Of a stretch of 64,000 bases of DNA, positions 1 through 7,675 are shown piece by piece. The first letter of the stretch is position 1. Each line of letters opens with the position of its first letter. The translations under genes were made by a program, and so were the position numbers. The notes beneath the pieces are model-generated. The model worked only from the letters and a program-made list of their open reading frames with translations. It had not been told where the DNA came from and made no database searches. This DNA comes from Psychromonas sp. CNPT3 (lineage in GTDB: Bacteria > Pseudomonadota > Gammaproteobacteria > Enterobacterales > Psychromonadaceae), in the NCBI RefSeq assembly GCF_000153405.2, contig NC_020802.1:1011883-1075882 (forward strand). Reading direction: 5' to 3'.

Positions 1-1
1 A

Positions 2-892
2 GTGAGTTATTTACCCATTGAAAACCAAGTCGCAGAAATGAATCGATTCTTATCGGGTGAATTAGATTTAACCAATGAAATACCGAATGAGCATTTTAAA
101 CGTCTACAAAAAAAGCATCCCGATGAATTGAGAGTGCAAGGTAATTTATGTACTTATTACTATAACTTCAATACACATAAAGCGCCTTTCGATGATATAC
201 GCGTGCGTAAAGCCATCTCCTATGCAATCGATCGTCATGTCGTTGCCAATATATTGTTAGGGCAAGGTCAAAAACCTGCTTATTTCTTAACACCTGAAAT
301 CGTCAGTGGTTTCTCTCCTGAATTACCTGCCTATGCGAAATTAACCCAAAAAGAGCGTAATCAAAAGGCCAAAGAACTCTTGGCAGCTGCTGGTTATAAT
401 AGCTCTAATCCGTTGAAGTTTAGCTTGTTATATAACACCAGTGAAAATCATAAAAAACTAGCGGTTGCCATTGGCTCTATGTGGAAAAAAACATTAGGTG
501 TGCAAGTGACGTTAGAGAACCAAGAATGGAAAACCTATCTTGAAAGTAAAAAACAAGGTGATTTCCAAGTGGCTCGTGCAGGTTGGTGTGGTGATTATAA
601 CGAGGCATCATCGTTTACTTCGTTAATGGAAGGAAAAAACACAACCGGTGGGATCCATTATAAGAGTAGTGCTTACGACAAGCTTATCAAAGAAGGGGTG
701 CAAGCAACGTCTGCAGCTGTTCGGATGAAATCGTATTATGCACAAGAGGCTTTATTAGCAAAAGACATGCCGATAGCGCCTATTTATCAATATGTTAAAG
801 CACGCTTGGTGAACCCTCATGTGGGTGGTTATGCGGGCAATAATGCAGAAGATAAACTTTATTCAAAAGATATGTACATTATCGCTGAGTAA
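2..892 (+). CDS. oppA: Oligopeptide-binding protein OppA, C-terminal part (cut by window edge)
   Basis: Periplasmic substrate-binding subunit of the oligopeptide ABC transporter (SBP_bac_5 family). About 296 residues are visible and the frame is open to the window edge, so the signal peptide and roughly the first 240 residues of a usual ~540-residue OppA are missing; the apparent GTG at base 2 is not the true start. OppA-like segments include the stretch around GTYYYNFNT-like 'CTYYYNFNTHKAPFDD', 'RVRKAISYAIDR' and 'DFQVARAGWCGDYNEASSF'. It lies upstream of oppBCDF on the same strand, separated by a hairpin region, as in enterobacterial opp operons where oppA is expressed above the other genes. 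Identification is firm; only the 5' end is unknown. Confidence 0.93.
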   Translation: MSYLPIENQVAEMNRFLSGELDLTNEIPNEHFKRLQKKHPDELRVQGNLCTYYYNFNTHKAPFDDIRVRKAISYAIDRHVVANILLGQGQKPAYFLTPEIVSGFSPELPAYAKLTQKERNQKAKELLAAAGYNSSNPLKFSLLYNTSENHKKLAVAIGSMWKKTLGVQVTLENQEWKTYLESKKQGDFQVARAGWCGDYNEASSFTSLMEGKNTTGGIHYKSSAYDKLIKEGVQATSAAVRMKSYYAQEALLAKDMPIAPIYQYVKARLVNPHVGGYAGNNAEDKLYSKDMYIIAE

Positions 893-901
893 GCTAGCTT
901 G

Positions 902-946
902 AGAGGCTTCGGCCTCTTTTTATTTTTATTTAGCCCTTAGGGGCTA
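902..946 (+). terminator. Intrinsic terminator/attenuator after oppA, with second hairpin
   Basis: A 6-bp stem AGAGGC/GCCTCT closes a TTCG tetraloop (902-917) and is followed by a T-rich tract. A second hairpin, TAGCCC/GGGCTA with loop TTAG (931-946), follows directly. The position between oppA and oppB suggests partial termination that lets oppA be made in excess over the membrane and ATPase subunits; that role is inferred from known opp operons. Confidence 0.75.
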
Positions 947-956
947 TTAATGCCAA

Positions 957-1085
957 AGGAACTAAAAAAGTGATCCGTCTTGCCTGTGAAATTATCCCTA
1001 CCTGCGTTGTGAGTTTTGAAGTGAGAGTCACTATCTCCTGCAACTCACGCTTTGCTAATGTTAATTTCTCCTGCGCAACTCATGA
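957..1085 (+). repeat. Dispersed intergenic repeat, copy 1
   Basis: A stretch of about 129 bp in the oppA-oppB gap matches, in inverted orientation, the sequence at 25421-25536. Shared blocks include GAAATTATCCC, TTGTGAGTTTTG and AATTTCTCCTGCGCAA. The first ~65 bases are roughly 85% alike by eye, the middle differs in length, and the last ~25 are nearly the same. No ORF runs through both copies, so it looks like a non-coding repeat family. Confidence 0.7.
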
Positions 1086-1123
1086 TCACCCCATTAATTC
1101 CATTGGTATAAAGAGAGTGGATC

Positions 1124-2044
1124 ATGCTTAAATTCATATTCAAACGGATCCTTGAGGCAATACCAACGATGTTGATATTGATCACTGTGTCTTTCTTTTT
1201 AATGCGTTTTGCTCCGGGTAGTCCTTTTTCGAGTGAACGTACCTTACCGCCTAAAGTCATGCAAAATATCAATGAAAAATATGGATTAGATAAGCCTGTT
1301 TTCGAACAATACACAACCTATTTAGTGAATGTGTTACAAGGTGATTTAGGGCCTTCTTTTAAATATAAAGATTTTACCGTTAATGAACTCGTGGCCGATG
1401 CATTACCTGTTTCTGCTAAAATTGGTGCTTTTGCTTTTATCTTTGCGACCTTTTTTGGGGTGGCAATTGGCACATTGGCTGCGCTACGGCACAATACGTG
1501 GCTTGATTATGGGGTAATGTCGACTGCCATGCTTGGCATTGTGATGCCCTCGTTTGTACTCGCGCCCGTACTTATCTATATATTTTCTATCAATTTAGGC
1601 TGGTTCCCCGCGGGAGGCTGGCTTGATGGCTCACTTAAATACATGGTCTTACCCGTATTGGGCATGTCGATGATGTACGTGGCAACTTTTGCGCGTATTA
1701 CGCGTGGCAGTATGATTGAAGTGCTTAATAGTAATTTTATCCGCACCGCTCGCTCTAAAGGTCTCAGTTATTCCTATATCGTGATACACCATGCTTTGAA
1801 ACCGGCATTGTTGCCTGTCGTTTCATATATGGGGCCTGCATTTGTCGGTATTATCACCGGATCGGTCGTGATTGAAACGATATTTGGTCTGCCAGGTATT
1901 GGTAAATTATTTGTTAATGCCGCCTTTAATCGTGATTACTCATTGGTGATGGGGATCACTATCTTGATAGGTTTCCTCTTTATTATTTTTAATGCCATTG
2001 TTGATATATTGTTGGCATATGTTGATCCAAAAATTCGCTATTAA
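1124..2044 (+). CDS. oppB: Oligopeptide ABC transporter permease OppB
   Basis: Inner-membrane permease subunit that forms the translocation path with OppC. The 306-residue length is that of the family. Several hydrophobic segments are visible (about residues 9-30, 100-120, 131-155, 174-190, 235-260, 280-300), and the cytoplasmic EAA-type coupling loop lies at about 207-228 (IRTARSKGLSYSYIVIHHAL), the contact site for the ATPases. It begins after the intergenic repeat and is followed 12 bp later by oppC, in the standard opp order. The ATG is preceded by an AGAG-like ribosome site. Substrates are probably short peptides; specificity cannot be read from the sequence. Confidence 0.93.
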   Translation: MLKFIFKRILEAIPTMLILITVSFFLMRFAPGSPFSSERTLPPKVMQNINEKYGLDKPVFEQYTTYLVNVLQGDLGPSFKYKDFTVNELVADALPVSAKIGAFAFIFATFFGVAIGTLAALRHNTWLDYGVMSTAMLGIVMPSFVLAPVLIYIFSINLGWFPAGGWLDGSLKYMVLPVLGMSMMYVATFARITRGSMIEVLNSNFIRTARSKGLSYSYIVIHHALKPALLPVVSYMGPAFVGIITGSVVIETIFGLPGIGKLFVNAAFNRDYSLVMGITILIGFLFIIFNAIVDILLAYVDPKIRY

Positions 2045-2056
2045 GAGAGGGGTCTT

Positions 2057-2959
2057 ATGTTTTTTAAAAGAAAAAATTCACAAATATTAAATACAATGGC
2101 AGATAACTTAGAAATCGAAGGGCGCAGTTTATGGCAAGATGCGCGTATTCGTTTTATGCGCAATAAAGCTGCGATGATAAGTTTAGTGCTTTTAGTGATG
2201 ATCACGCTGTCGGTAATTTTTGTGCCGATGTTATCTGAATTTGCTTTTGATGATACGGATTGGTACGCCTTACATGAAGCGCCTTCTTGGACGCATTTAT
2301 TTGGAACGGACAGTTTAGGTCGAGATCTTTTTGTGCGCACCTTTATTGGTGGGCGAATTTCATTAATGGTGGGGGTGTTAGGCGCGCTAGTTGCAGTCAT
2401 TATTGGTACGGTTTATGGCGCCGCTTCTGGATTTTTAGGCGGTAAAGTCGATCGCGCTATGATGCGCTTTTTAGAAATATTATATTCTATTCCCTTTATG
2501 TTCTTAGTGATCGTTTTGGTGACTTTTTTTGGTCGTAATATTATTTTGATTTTTGTCGCTATTGGGGCGATTGCTTGGCTTGATATGGCGCGTATTGTGC
2601 GCGGACAAACATTGAGTTTACGATCTAAAGAGTTCATAGAAGCTGCGCACGTTTCAGGGGTAAGTAAATGGAATATTATTCGTCGTCATATTATTCCTAA
2701 CGTACTTGGTATTGTGGCGGTTTATTCAACCCTATTAGTCCCGAGTATGATTTTAACGGAATCCTTTTTAAGTTTCTTAGGACTCGGCGTGCAAGAGCCA
2801 ATGACCAGTTGGGGGGCATTATTACAAGAAGGCTCACAAACGATGGAAATTGCTATTTGGCAGTTGGCTTTTCCCGCTTTTTTCATGGTGATCACACTCT
2901 TTTGCTTTAACTATATTGGCGATGGTTTACGTGATGCGTTAGATCCAAAAGATAGATAA
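2057..2959 (+). CDS. oppC: Oligopeptide ABC transporter permease OppC
   Basis: Second permease subunit, 300 residues. It has the longer N-terminal cytoplasmic stretch typical of OppC, a first membrane helix at about 38-58, the FGTDSLGRDLF motif that marks DppC/OppC proteins, and an EAA loop around SKEFIEAAHVSGVSKWNII. Members of this family pair with OppB and sit on the OppD/OppF ATPases. Spacing is tight (12 bp from oppB, 10 bp to oppD) and a GAGAGGGG ribosome site precedes the ATG, so the four downstream genes are almost certainly co-transcribed and translationally coupled. Nothing looks damaged. Confidence 0.94.
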   Translation: MFFKRKNSQILNTMADNLEIEGRSLWQDARIRFMRNKAAMISLVLLVMITLSVIFVPMLSEFAFDDTDWYALHEAPSWTHLFGTDSLGRDLFVRTFIGGRISLMVGVLGALVAVIIGTVYGAASGFLGGKVDRAMMRFLEILYSIPFMFLVIVLVTFFGRNIILIFVAIGAIAWLDMARIVRGQTLSLRSKEFIEAAHVSGVSKWNIIRRHIIPNVLGIVAVYSTLLVPSMILTESFLSFLGLGVQEPMTSWGALLQEGSQTMEIAIWQLAFPAFFMVITLFCFNYIGDGLRDALDPKDR

Positions 2960-2969
2960 GGAAACGATA

Positions 2970-3938
2970 ATGAGTTTATTAGAAGTGCAAGATCTGCGCG
3001 TTGAGTTTGAAACTCAAGATGGCACGGTAACTGCCGTGAATGATTTAAACTTTACATTAGAGGCGGGTGAAACGCTGGGCATTGTTGGTGAATCAGGCTC
3101 TGGAAAATCGCAAACCGTTTTCGCCTTAATGGGACTACTTGCTAAAAATGGGATCATTTCCGGTAGCGCAAAGTTTGAAGGTAAAGAAATTTTAAACTTA
3201 CCGGAAAAAGAATTAAATAAAGTACGTGCTGAGCAAATCGCGATGATATTCCAAGATCCGATGACATCGCTTAATCCTTATATGAAAGTGAGCGCACAAA
3301 TGATGGAAGTGCTTATCTTACATAAAGGAATGAATAAAAAAGAAGCGTTTGAAGAATCCGTTAAAATGCTCGAAGCGGTAAAAATACCGGAAGCGAGAAT
3401 ACGTATAGATATGTATCCGCATGAGTTTTCAGGCGGAATGCGCCAACGCGTTATGATCGCCATGGCATTATTATGTCGCCCGAAATTATTGATTGCCGAT
3501 GAGCCGACCACGGCACTTGACGTTACTATCCAAGCGCAAATAATGGATTTATTAAATGAATTAAAACACCAATTTAATACGGCTATTATCATGATCACGC
3601 ATGACTTAGGGGTTGTTGCTGGGAGCTGCGATAAAGTGCTGGTGATGTATGCTGGGCGCACTATGGAATACGGCAGTGTCGAGGATATCTTTTATGATCC
3701 CGCGCACCCTTATTCTGAAGGATTACTCAGAGCTATCCCTCGCTTTGATGTTGAAGAAGATATTTTACCTACCATACCGGGCGATCCTCCTAATTTATTA
3801 AATTTACCGACGGGCTGTCCGTACCAAGATCGTTGCCATCGTGTGATGCAGAGATGTACGCAAGAATCACCTGCATTAATTAATTTTATGCAAGGGCGCT
3901 CAAGGGCTTGTTTTTCTGATAAGGGATCATGGACATGA
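2970..3938 (+). CDS. oppD: Oligopeptide transporter ATP-binding protein OppD
   Basis: One of the two ATPases that power peptide uptake. Visible motifs: Walker A GESGSGKSQ near residues 40-48, Q-loop FQDPMTSLNP, ABC signature FSGGMRQRV, Walker B LLIADEPTTALD and the switch His in ITHDLGVV. The C-terminal oligopeptide/dipeptide extension carries the conserved cysteine cluster (CPYQDRC, then further Cys) characteristic of DppD/OppD-type proteins. Length 322 is slightly short of the E. coli protein but within the family. An AAGGAAA ribosome site precedes the ATG. The stop overlaps the preferred oppF start in an ATGA arrangement. Confidence 0.95.
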   Translation: MSLLEVQDLRVEFETQDGTVTAVNDLNFTLEAGETLGIVGESGSGKSQTVFALMGLLAKNGIISGSAKFEGKEILNLPEKELNKVRAEQIAMIFQDPMTSLNPYMKVSAQMMEVLILHKGMNKKEAFEESVKMLEAVKIPEARIRIDMYPHEFSGGMRQRVMIAMALLCRPKLLIADEPTTALDVTIQAQIMDLLNELKHQFNTAIIMITHDLGVVAGSCDKVLVMYAGRTMEYGSVEDIFYDPAHPYSEGLLRAIPRFDVEEDILPTIPGDPPNLLNLPTGCPYQDRCHRVMQRCTQESPALINFMQGRSRACFSDKGSWT

Positions 3939-4924
3939 GTACAGATAAAAAATTAATACTGGAAGTAACCGACCTAAAAGTACATTTTAGTATTCCCTCT
4001 AAGTCGATGTTGCCTTGGGCTAAACCGTCCATGTTAAAAGCGGTCGATGGTGTCAGCTTTAAACTCTATGAAGGTGAGACATTAGGGGTGGTCGGTGAGT
4101 CTGGTTGCGGTAAATCAACCTTAGCGCGCGCGATTATTGGTCTTGTAGAGACGACGCAAGGCAGTGTTGTTTGGATGGGAGAGGATCTGCTTAAGCTGAA
4201 AAGTGAAGCGATGCGTTTAAAGCGTAAAGAGATCCAAATGATTTTTCAAGATCCTTTAGCCTCTTTAAATCCACGCATGAGTGTGGGCGATATTATTGGT
4301 GAGCCTTTACGTACCTTTCACCCTGAACTCAGTAAAGTTGAAGTACAAGAGCAGGTGAAAGAGATGATGAATAAAGTGGGATTATTGGCTAATGTCATTA
4401 ATCGTTACCCTCATGAGTTCTCTGGTGGGCAATGTCAGCGTATCGGGATTGCACGCGCACTGATATTAAAACCTAAGATGATCATTTGTGATGAGCCCGT
4501 GTCTGCTTTGGATGTATCTATCCAAGCACAAGTGGTTAACTTACTAAAGCAGTTACAAAAAGATTTGGGTTTAAGTCTTATTTTTATTGCGCATGATTTA
4601 GCGGTAGTTAAACATATTTCAGATCGCGTTTTAGTCATGTATTTAGGCAATGAAGTGGAATTTTCTGAATGCAAAAGCCTTTTTGCCGAGCCTCGTCATC
4701 CTTATACTAAAGCCTTAATGTCGGCGGTGCCTATTCCGGATCCGAAACTTGAGCGCAATAAAAAAATTGAGATGCTAGAAGGGGAGTTACCTTCACCGAT
4801 TAATCCACCTTCGGGTTGTGTTTTTCGTACACGTTGCCCGATTGCGGTTGCGCGCTGCGCACAGGAGAAACCGCTCTTTAAGGGGAAAGAAAGTCACAGT
4901 GTGGCGTGTTTACTTGCCCCATAA
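3935..4924 (+). CDS. oppF: Oligopeptide transporter ATP-binding protein OppF
   Basis: Partner ATPase of OppD. Motifs: Walker A GESGCGKST, Q-loop FQDPLASLNP, signature FSGGQCQRIGIARAL, Walker B MIICDEPVSALD, switch His in IAHDLAVV, and a C-terminal Cys motif around CVFRTRCPIAVARC. Two in-frame ATGs exist, at 3929 and 3935. I chose 3935 because the AAGGG at 3921-3925 then has a 9-nt spacing (only 3 nt for the other) and the start forms a 4-nt ATGA overlap with the oppD stop. It is the last gene of the operon, followed by a strong terminator. Confidence 0.94.
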   Translation: MSTDKKLILEVTDLKVHFSIPSKSMLPWAKPSMLKAVDGVSFKLYEGETLGVVGESGCGKSTLARAIIGLVETTQGSVVWMGEDLLKLKSEAMRLKRKEIQMIFQDPLASLNPRMSVGDIIGEPLRTFHPELSKVEVQEQVKEMMNKVGLLANVINRYPHEFSGGQCQRIGIARALILKPKMIICDEPVSALDVSIQAQVVNLLKQLQKDLGLSLIFIAHDLAVVKHISDRVLVMYLGNEVEFSECKSLFAEPRHPYTKALMSAVPIPDPKLERNKKIEMLEGELPSPINPPSGCVFRTRCPIAVARCAQEKPLFKGKESHSVACLLAP

Positions 4925-4928
4925 ATAA

Positions 4929-4965
4929 GTGTAAAAAAGGATGCGTTAAGCATCCTTTTTTACAC
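4929..4965. terminator. Bidirectional intrinsic terminator
   Basis: A perfect 16-bp inverted repeat, GTGTAAAAAAGGATGC at 4929-4944 and its complement at 4950-4965, with loop GTTAA. A-tract and T-tract lie in the stem, so it can stop transcription in both directions. It separates oppF from the convergent gene at 4995-5525. Confidence 0.9.
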
Positions 4966-4994
4966 AGTGTTTACGCTGAGGGCTCAATCTGTAT

Positions 4995-5525
4995 TTAGAA
5001 ACGTGCGTTAACAATAGGGAATACAGGGAAATCTTTACTCACAAAAGTACCCGATGCATCGTAATTAATTAATCCAATTTGTATGCCTTTATTAATATGC
5101 TCGGTGGCATTAACGAAACCAAGTTGTAGTCCATTTAATGTGCCTGCATAATTAAACCCACCAAATTGTAAACCTTTAAAATTGTTTTTAGTGTAATTAA
5201 CAAGGCCCATTACGGCGCCTTTACCAGTATTATCGTGCCAGTTAATGAAGCTAAATGAGGCACCGGTAAAATTATTTTTAACGCGTTGTGCGCCAAAAAA
5301 ATCAATACTTAAACCGGTAAAATCGTTAATTTCAGATAATCCAAAGAGGCTGATATCAAGTCCTTTTACAGTCTCCGTTTTCCCATAGAGTAACGATACG
5401 CGAGCGCCTTCAACATTACCAGCAGGTAAGTTTAAGTCTGGCATGGAAAGTTGAACGGGCTGAGCTGCTATGGCTGGAAAAGACAATAAAGCACAAGCTG
5501 CGAACACAGGTAATATTTTTTTCAT
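4995..5525 (-). CDS. Exported repeat protein, VC2662-like family
   Basis: A 176-residue exported protein of unknown function. Residues 1-24 are a clear signal peptide (MKKILPVFAACALLSFPAIAA). The mature part is built of short degenerate repeats with a G-x-x-x-G-x-x-N flavour, for example FTGASFSFINW, KGLQFGGFNYAG, NGLQLGFVNATEH and KGIQIGLINYDASG, as in a family of vibrio exported proteins known as VC2662 and in related surface-protein repeats; beta-rich outer-membrane structure is plausible. A start at the upstream in-frame TTG (5537) is possible, but the ATG at 5525 has a GGAG ribosome site at the right distance. It stands alone, convergent with opp. Confidence 0.72.
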   Translation of the reverse strand: MKKILPVFAACALLSFPAIAAQPVQLSMPDLNLPAGNVEGARVSLLYGKTETVKGLDISLFGLSEINDFTGLSIDFFGAQRVKNNFTGASFSFINWHDNTGKGAVMGLVNYTKNNFKGLQFGGFNYAGTLNGLQLGFVNATEHINKGIQIGLINYDASGTFVSKDFPVFPIVNARF

Positions 5526-5899
5526 GGTGATCTCCAAAAAAATAACAACAGAAGTCGACTATTATAAAAAAATAAAAAAACAAAATCAAAATATAACTTT
5601 GACTTTGTGAACTATAAGTCAAATGCAGAGCGTTTTGTTATTCCTTTTTTATTTTTCTTTTGTTTTTTGTTTTCGCCTATATTCAATATATCATCGGCAA
5701 AATAAATACTCATAGAGTGTATTTTGGAACCCTTGGTAAAGGATTCGTTATTGGTTGATTTAAGCGTATGTGATGTTGTTTTCTGTGCTTTGTTGTAACG
5801 TATAACAATAAGAGAGTTCTTCTATGCACATGCATCAAATTGTGTAAAAATGCTTTTATATGATTTTTTAAGTTTTAAGTATTAGGTAATAGGTAATAG
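5526..5899. other. Intergenic region between divergent genes
   Basis: A 374-bp AT-rich gap that must hold the divergent promoters of the VC2662-like gene and gmhA. I see no convincing operator, RNA gene or further ORF here. Confidence 0.5.
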
Positions 5900-6478
5900 A
5901 TGATGGATATTCATATTATTAAAAGTGAGTTATTAGAAGCCGAAAAAGTATTACAGGCCTTTTTAGCTTCGGATGAAAATCTACACAACATTGAAAAAGC
6001 GGCCACATTATTAGCGGATGCGTTTAAAGCGGAAGGTAAAGTGCTTGCGTGTGGTAATGGTGGATCTCATTGTGATGCAATGCATTTTTCGGAAGAGTTA
6101 ACGGGGCGTTATCGTGAGCATCGTCCGTCTTATCCTGCGATTGCGATTTCAGATGCAAGTCATATGTCTTGTGTGGGTAATGATTATGGTTTTGAATATA
6201 TTTTTTCGCGTTATTTAGAGGGTGTTGGTCGTAAAGGTGATGTATTATTTTGCCTATCAACCAGTGGTAATTCGGCCAATATATTAAACGCGATAGAGGT
6301 TGCTAAAAATAAAGGTATTAAGATAATCGCCTTAACAGGCAAAGACGGCGGTAAAATGGCGGGCCTTGCTGATGTGGAAATTAGAGTGCCTCATTTTGGT
6401 TTTGCCGATAGAATTCAAGAGATACATATTAAAATAATTCATATTTTAATATTGCTAATCGAAAAGAAAATGGCGTAG
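5900..6478 (+). CDS. gmhA: Sedoheptulose-7-phosphate isomerase GmhA
   Basis: Cytoplasmic isomerase that converts sedoheptulose 7-phosphate to D-glycero-D-manno-heptose 7-phosphate, the first step of ADP-heptose synthesis for the lipopolysaccharide core. The 192-residue length equals E. coli GmhA. The SIS fold is marked by [21 protein letters not shown] (about 51-71), STSGNSANI and a C-terminal [14 protein letters not shown] block that is very close to the enterobacterial protein. ATGs at 5900 and 5903 are both possible starts. yafJ follows after 7 bp and is probably co-transcribed, as in E. coli. Confidence 0.95.
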   Translation: MMDIHIIKSELLEAEKVLQAFLASDENLHNIEKAATLLADAFKAEGKVLACGNGGSHCDAMHFSEELTGRYREHRPSYPAIAISDASHMSCVGNDYGFEYIFSRYLEGVGRKGDVLFCLSTSGNSANILNAIEVAKNKGIKIIALTGKDGGKMAGLADVEIRVPHFGFADRIQEIHIKIIHILILLIEKKMA

Positions 6479-6485
6479 TTTTAAT

Positions 6486-7253
6486 ATGTGTGAATTATTG
6501 GGAATGAGTGCCAACGTACCGACTGATATCTGCTTTAGCTTTAGTGGATTACTTAAGCGTGGCGGAGAAACTGGCCCGCATAAAGATGGCTGGGGGATCA
6601 CCTTTTACGAAGGTAAAGGTTGTCGTAGCTTTAAAGATCCACAGCCGAGCAGTCGCTCACGTATCGCCCAATTGGTAAAAAATTATCCCATAAAAAGTAA
6701 AGTGGTGATAAGTCATATCCGCCAAGCAAATAGAGGAGGCGTTAGTTTAGAAAATACGCATCCTTTTACGCGGCAGTTATGGGGGCAAAATTGGACCTAT
6801 GCACATAATGGGCAACTTACGGATCATGAGAAGTTACCCTTAGGAAGAACGCTTCCTATCGGGGAAACGGACAGTGAGTATGCTTTTTGTTGGATCATTG
6901 AACAATTATATCAAACATATAATGAAGCCCCAAAAGATATGCTGTTGGTGTTTAAAGAAATTGCCTCTTATGCACATAAATTACGGCAGCTGGGTGTGTT
7001 TAATATGTTATTGACCAATGGTGAGTATATGATGTGTTACTGCACCAATAATTTACATTGGATCACCCGTTGCGCTCCGTTTGGGCAAGCGCAACTGATT
7101 GATGCTGATATGGTCGTTGATTTCCAAAAAGAAACCACCCATAAAGATGTGGTGACGTTAATCGCAACGCGTCCACTCACCTCGAACGAACAGTGGAATA
7201 AAATGCACTCGGGTGAATTTTGCGTCTTTCACTTAGGCAAGCGCATTTTATAA
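6486..7253 (+). CDS. yafJ: Class II glutamine amidotransferase, YafJ family
   Basis: A putative glutamine amidotransferase of 255 residues, the same length as E. coli YafJ. The N-terminal nucleophile Cys follows the initiator Met (MCELLGMSANVPTD), and the class II glutaminase motifs SHIRQANRGGVSLENTHPF and YAHNGQL are present. No synthase domain follows, so the partner or acceptor of the ammonia is unknown, as for the family in general. It lies 7 bp after gmhA, an association also found in enterobacteria. There is no visible terminator before the convergent cueR gene 32 bp away. Confidence 0.88.
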   Translation: MCELLGMSANVPTDICFSFSGLLKRGGETGPHKDGWGITFYEGKGCRSFKDPQPSSRSRIAQLVKNYPIKSKVVISHIRQANRGGVSLENTHPFTRQLWGQNWTYAHNGQLTDHEKLPLGRTLPIGETDSEYAFCWIIEQLYQTYNEAPKDMLLVFKEIASYAHKLRQLGVFNMLLTNGEYMMCYCTNNLHWITRCAPFGQAQLIDADMVVDFQKETTHKDVVTLIATRPLTSNEQWNKMHSGEFCVFHLGKRIL

Positions 7254-7285
7254 GAAAGAAAATATTAGCTTGCCTCAGGTTTTGT

Positions 7286-7675
7286 CTACTTCGCAAACGC
7301 ATCAATAATAGGGCAGGTGGCATTCGCATTGCCCTGACATTGCTGAGTTAGTTTTTTTAGACTCACTAATAAAAGCTGTTGTTGCTCGATACGTGCTTCT
7401 AATTCTTCTATTTTCTGCAAAGCAATTTTTTTAACATCACTACTACTGCGATTTTTATTCTCCGAAAGAGCCAATAAGGCTCTGCTCTCTTGTAATGTAA
7501 ACCCCGCTTCTTTGGTACTTTTAATAAAATGTAATTGTTGTAATAAGCTATTGGTGTAATAACGATAACCATTGCTACTTCTCGGTACATTTTGTAAAAG
7601 GCCAATTTGTTCATAGTGGCGGATTGATTTAATTGATAACCCTGTTTTTTGAGCGCTCTGACTAATGGATAACAT
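7286..7675 (-). CDS. cueR: Cu(I)-responsive MerR-family regulator CueR
   Basis: Copper-sensing activator of the MerR family, 129 residues. It has the N-terminal winged-helix segment (about 1-70; SIRHYEQIGLL and a NGYRYY element), a dimerisation helix, and the C-terminal metal loop CQGNANATCPII, whose two cysteines lie at the spacing seen in CueR. The start codon overlaps the copA stop by one base (TAATG), so it is translated from the copA transcript and probably autoregulated through the operator upstream of copA. Silver and gold ions are the usual alternative ligands of this family. Confidence 0.9.
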   Translation of the reverse strand: MLSISQSAQKTGLSIKSIRHYEQIGLLQNVPRSSNGYRYYTNSLLQQLHFIKSTKEAGFTLQESRALLALSENKNRSSSDVKKIALQKIEELEARIEQQQLLLVSLKKLTQQCQGNANATCPIIDAFAK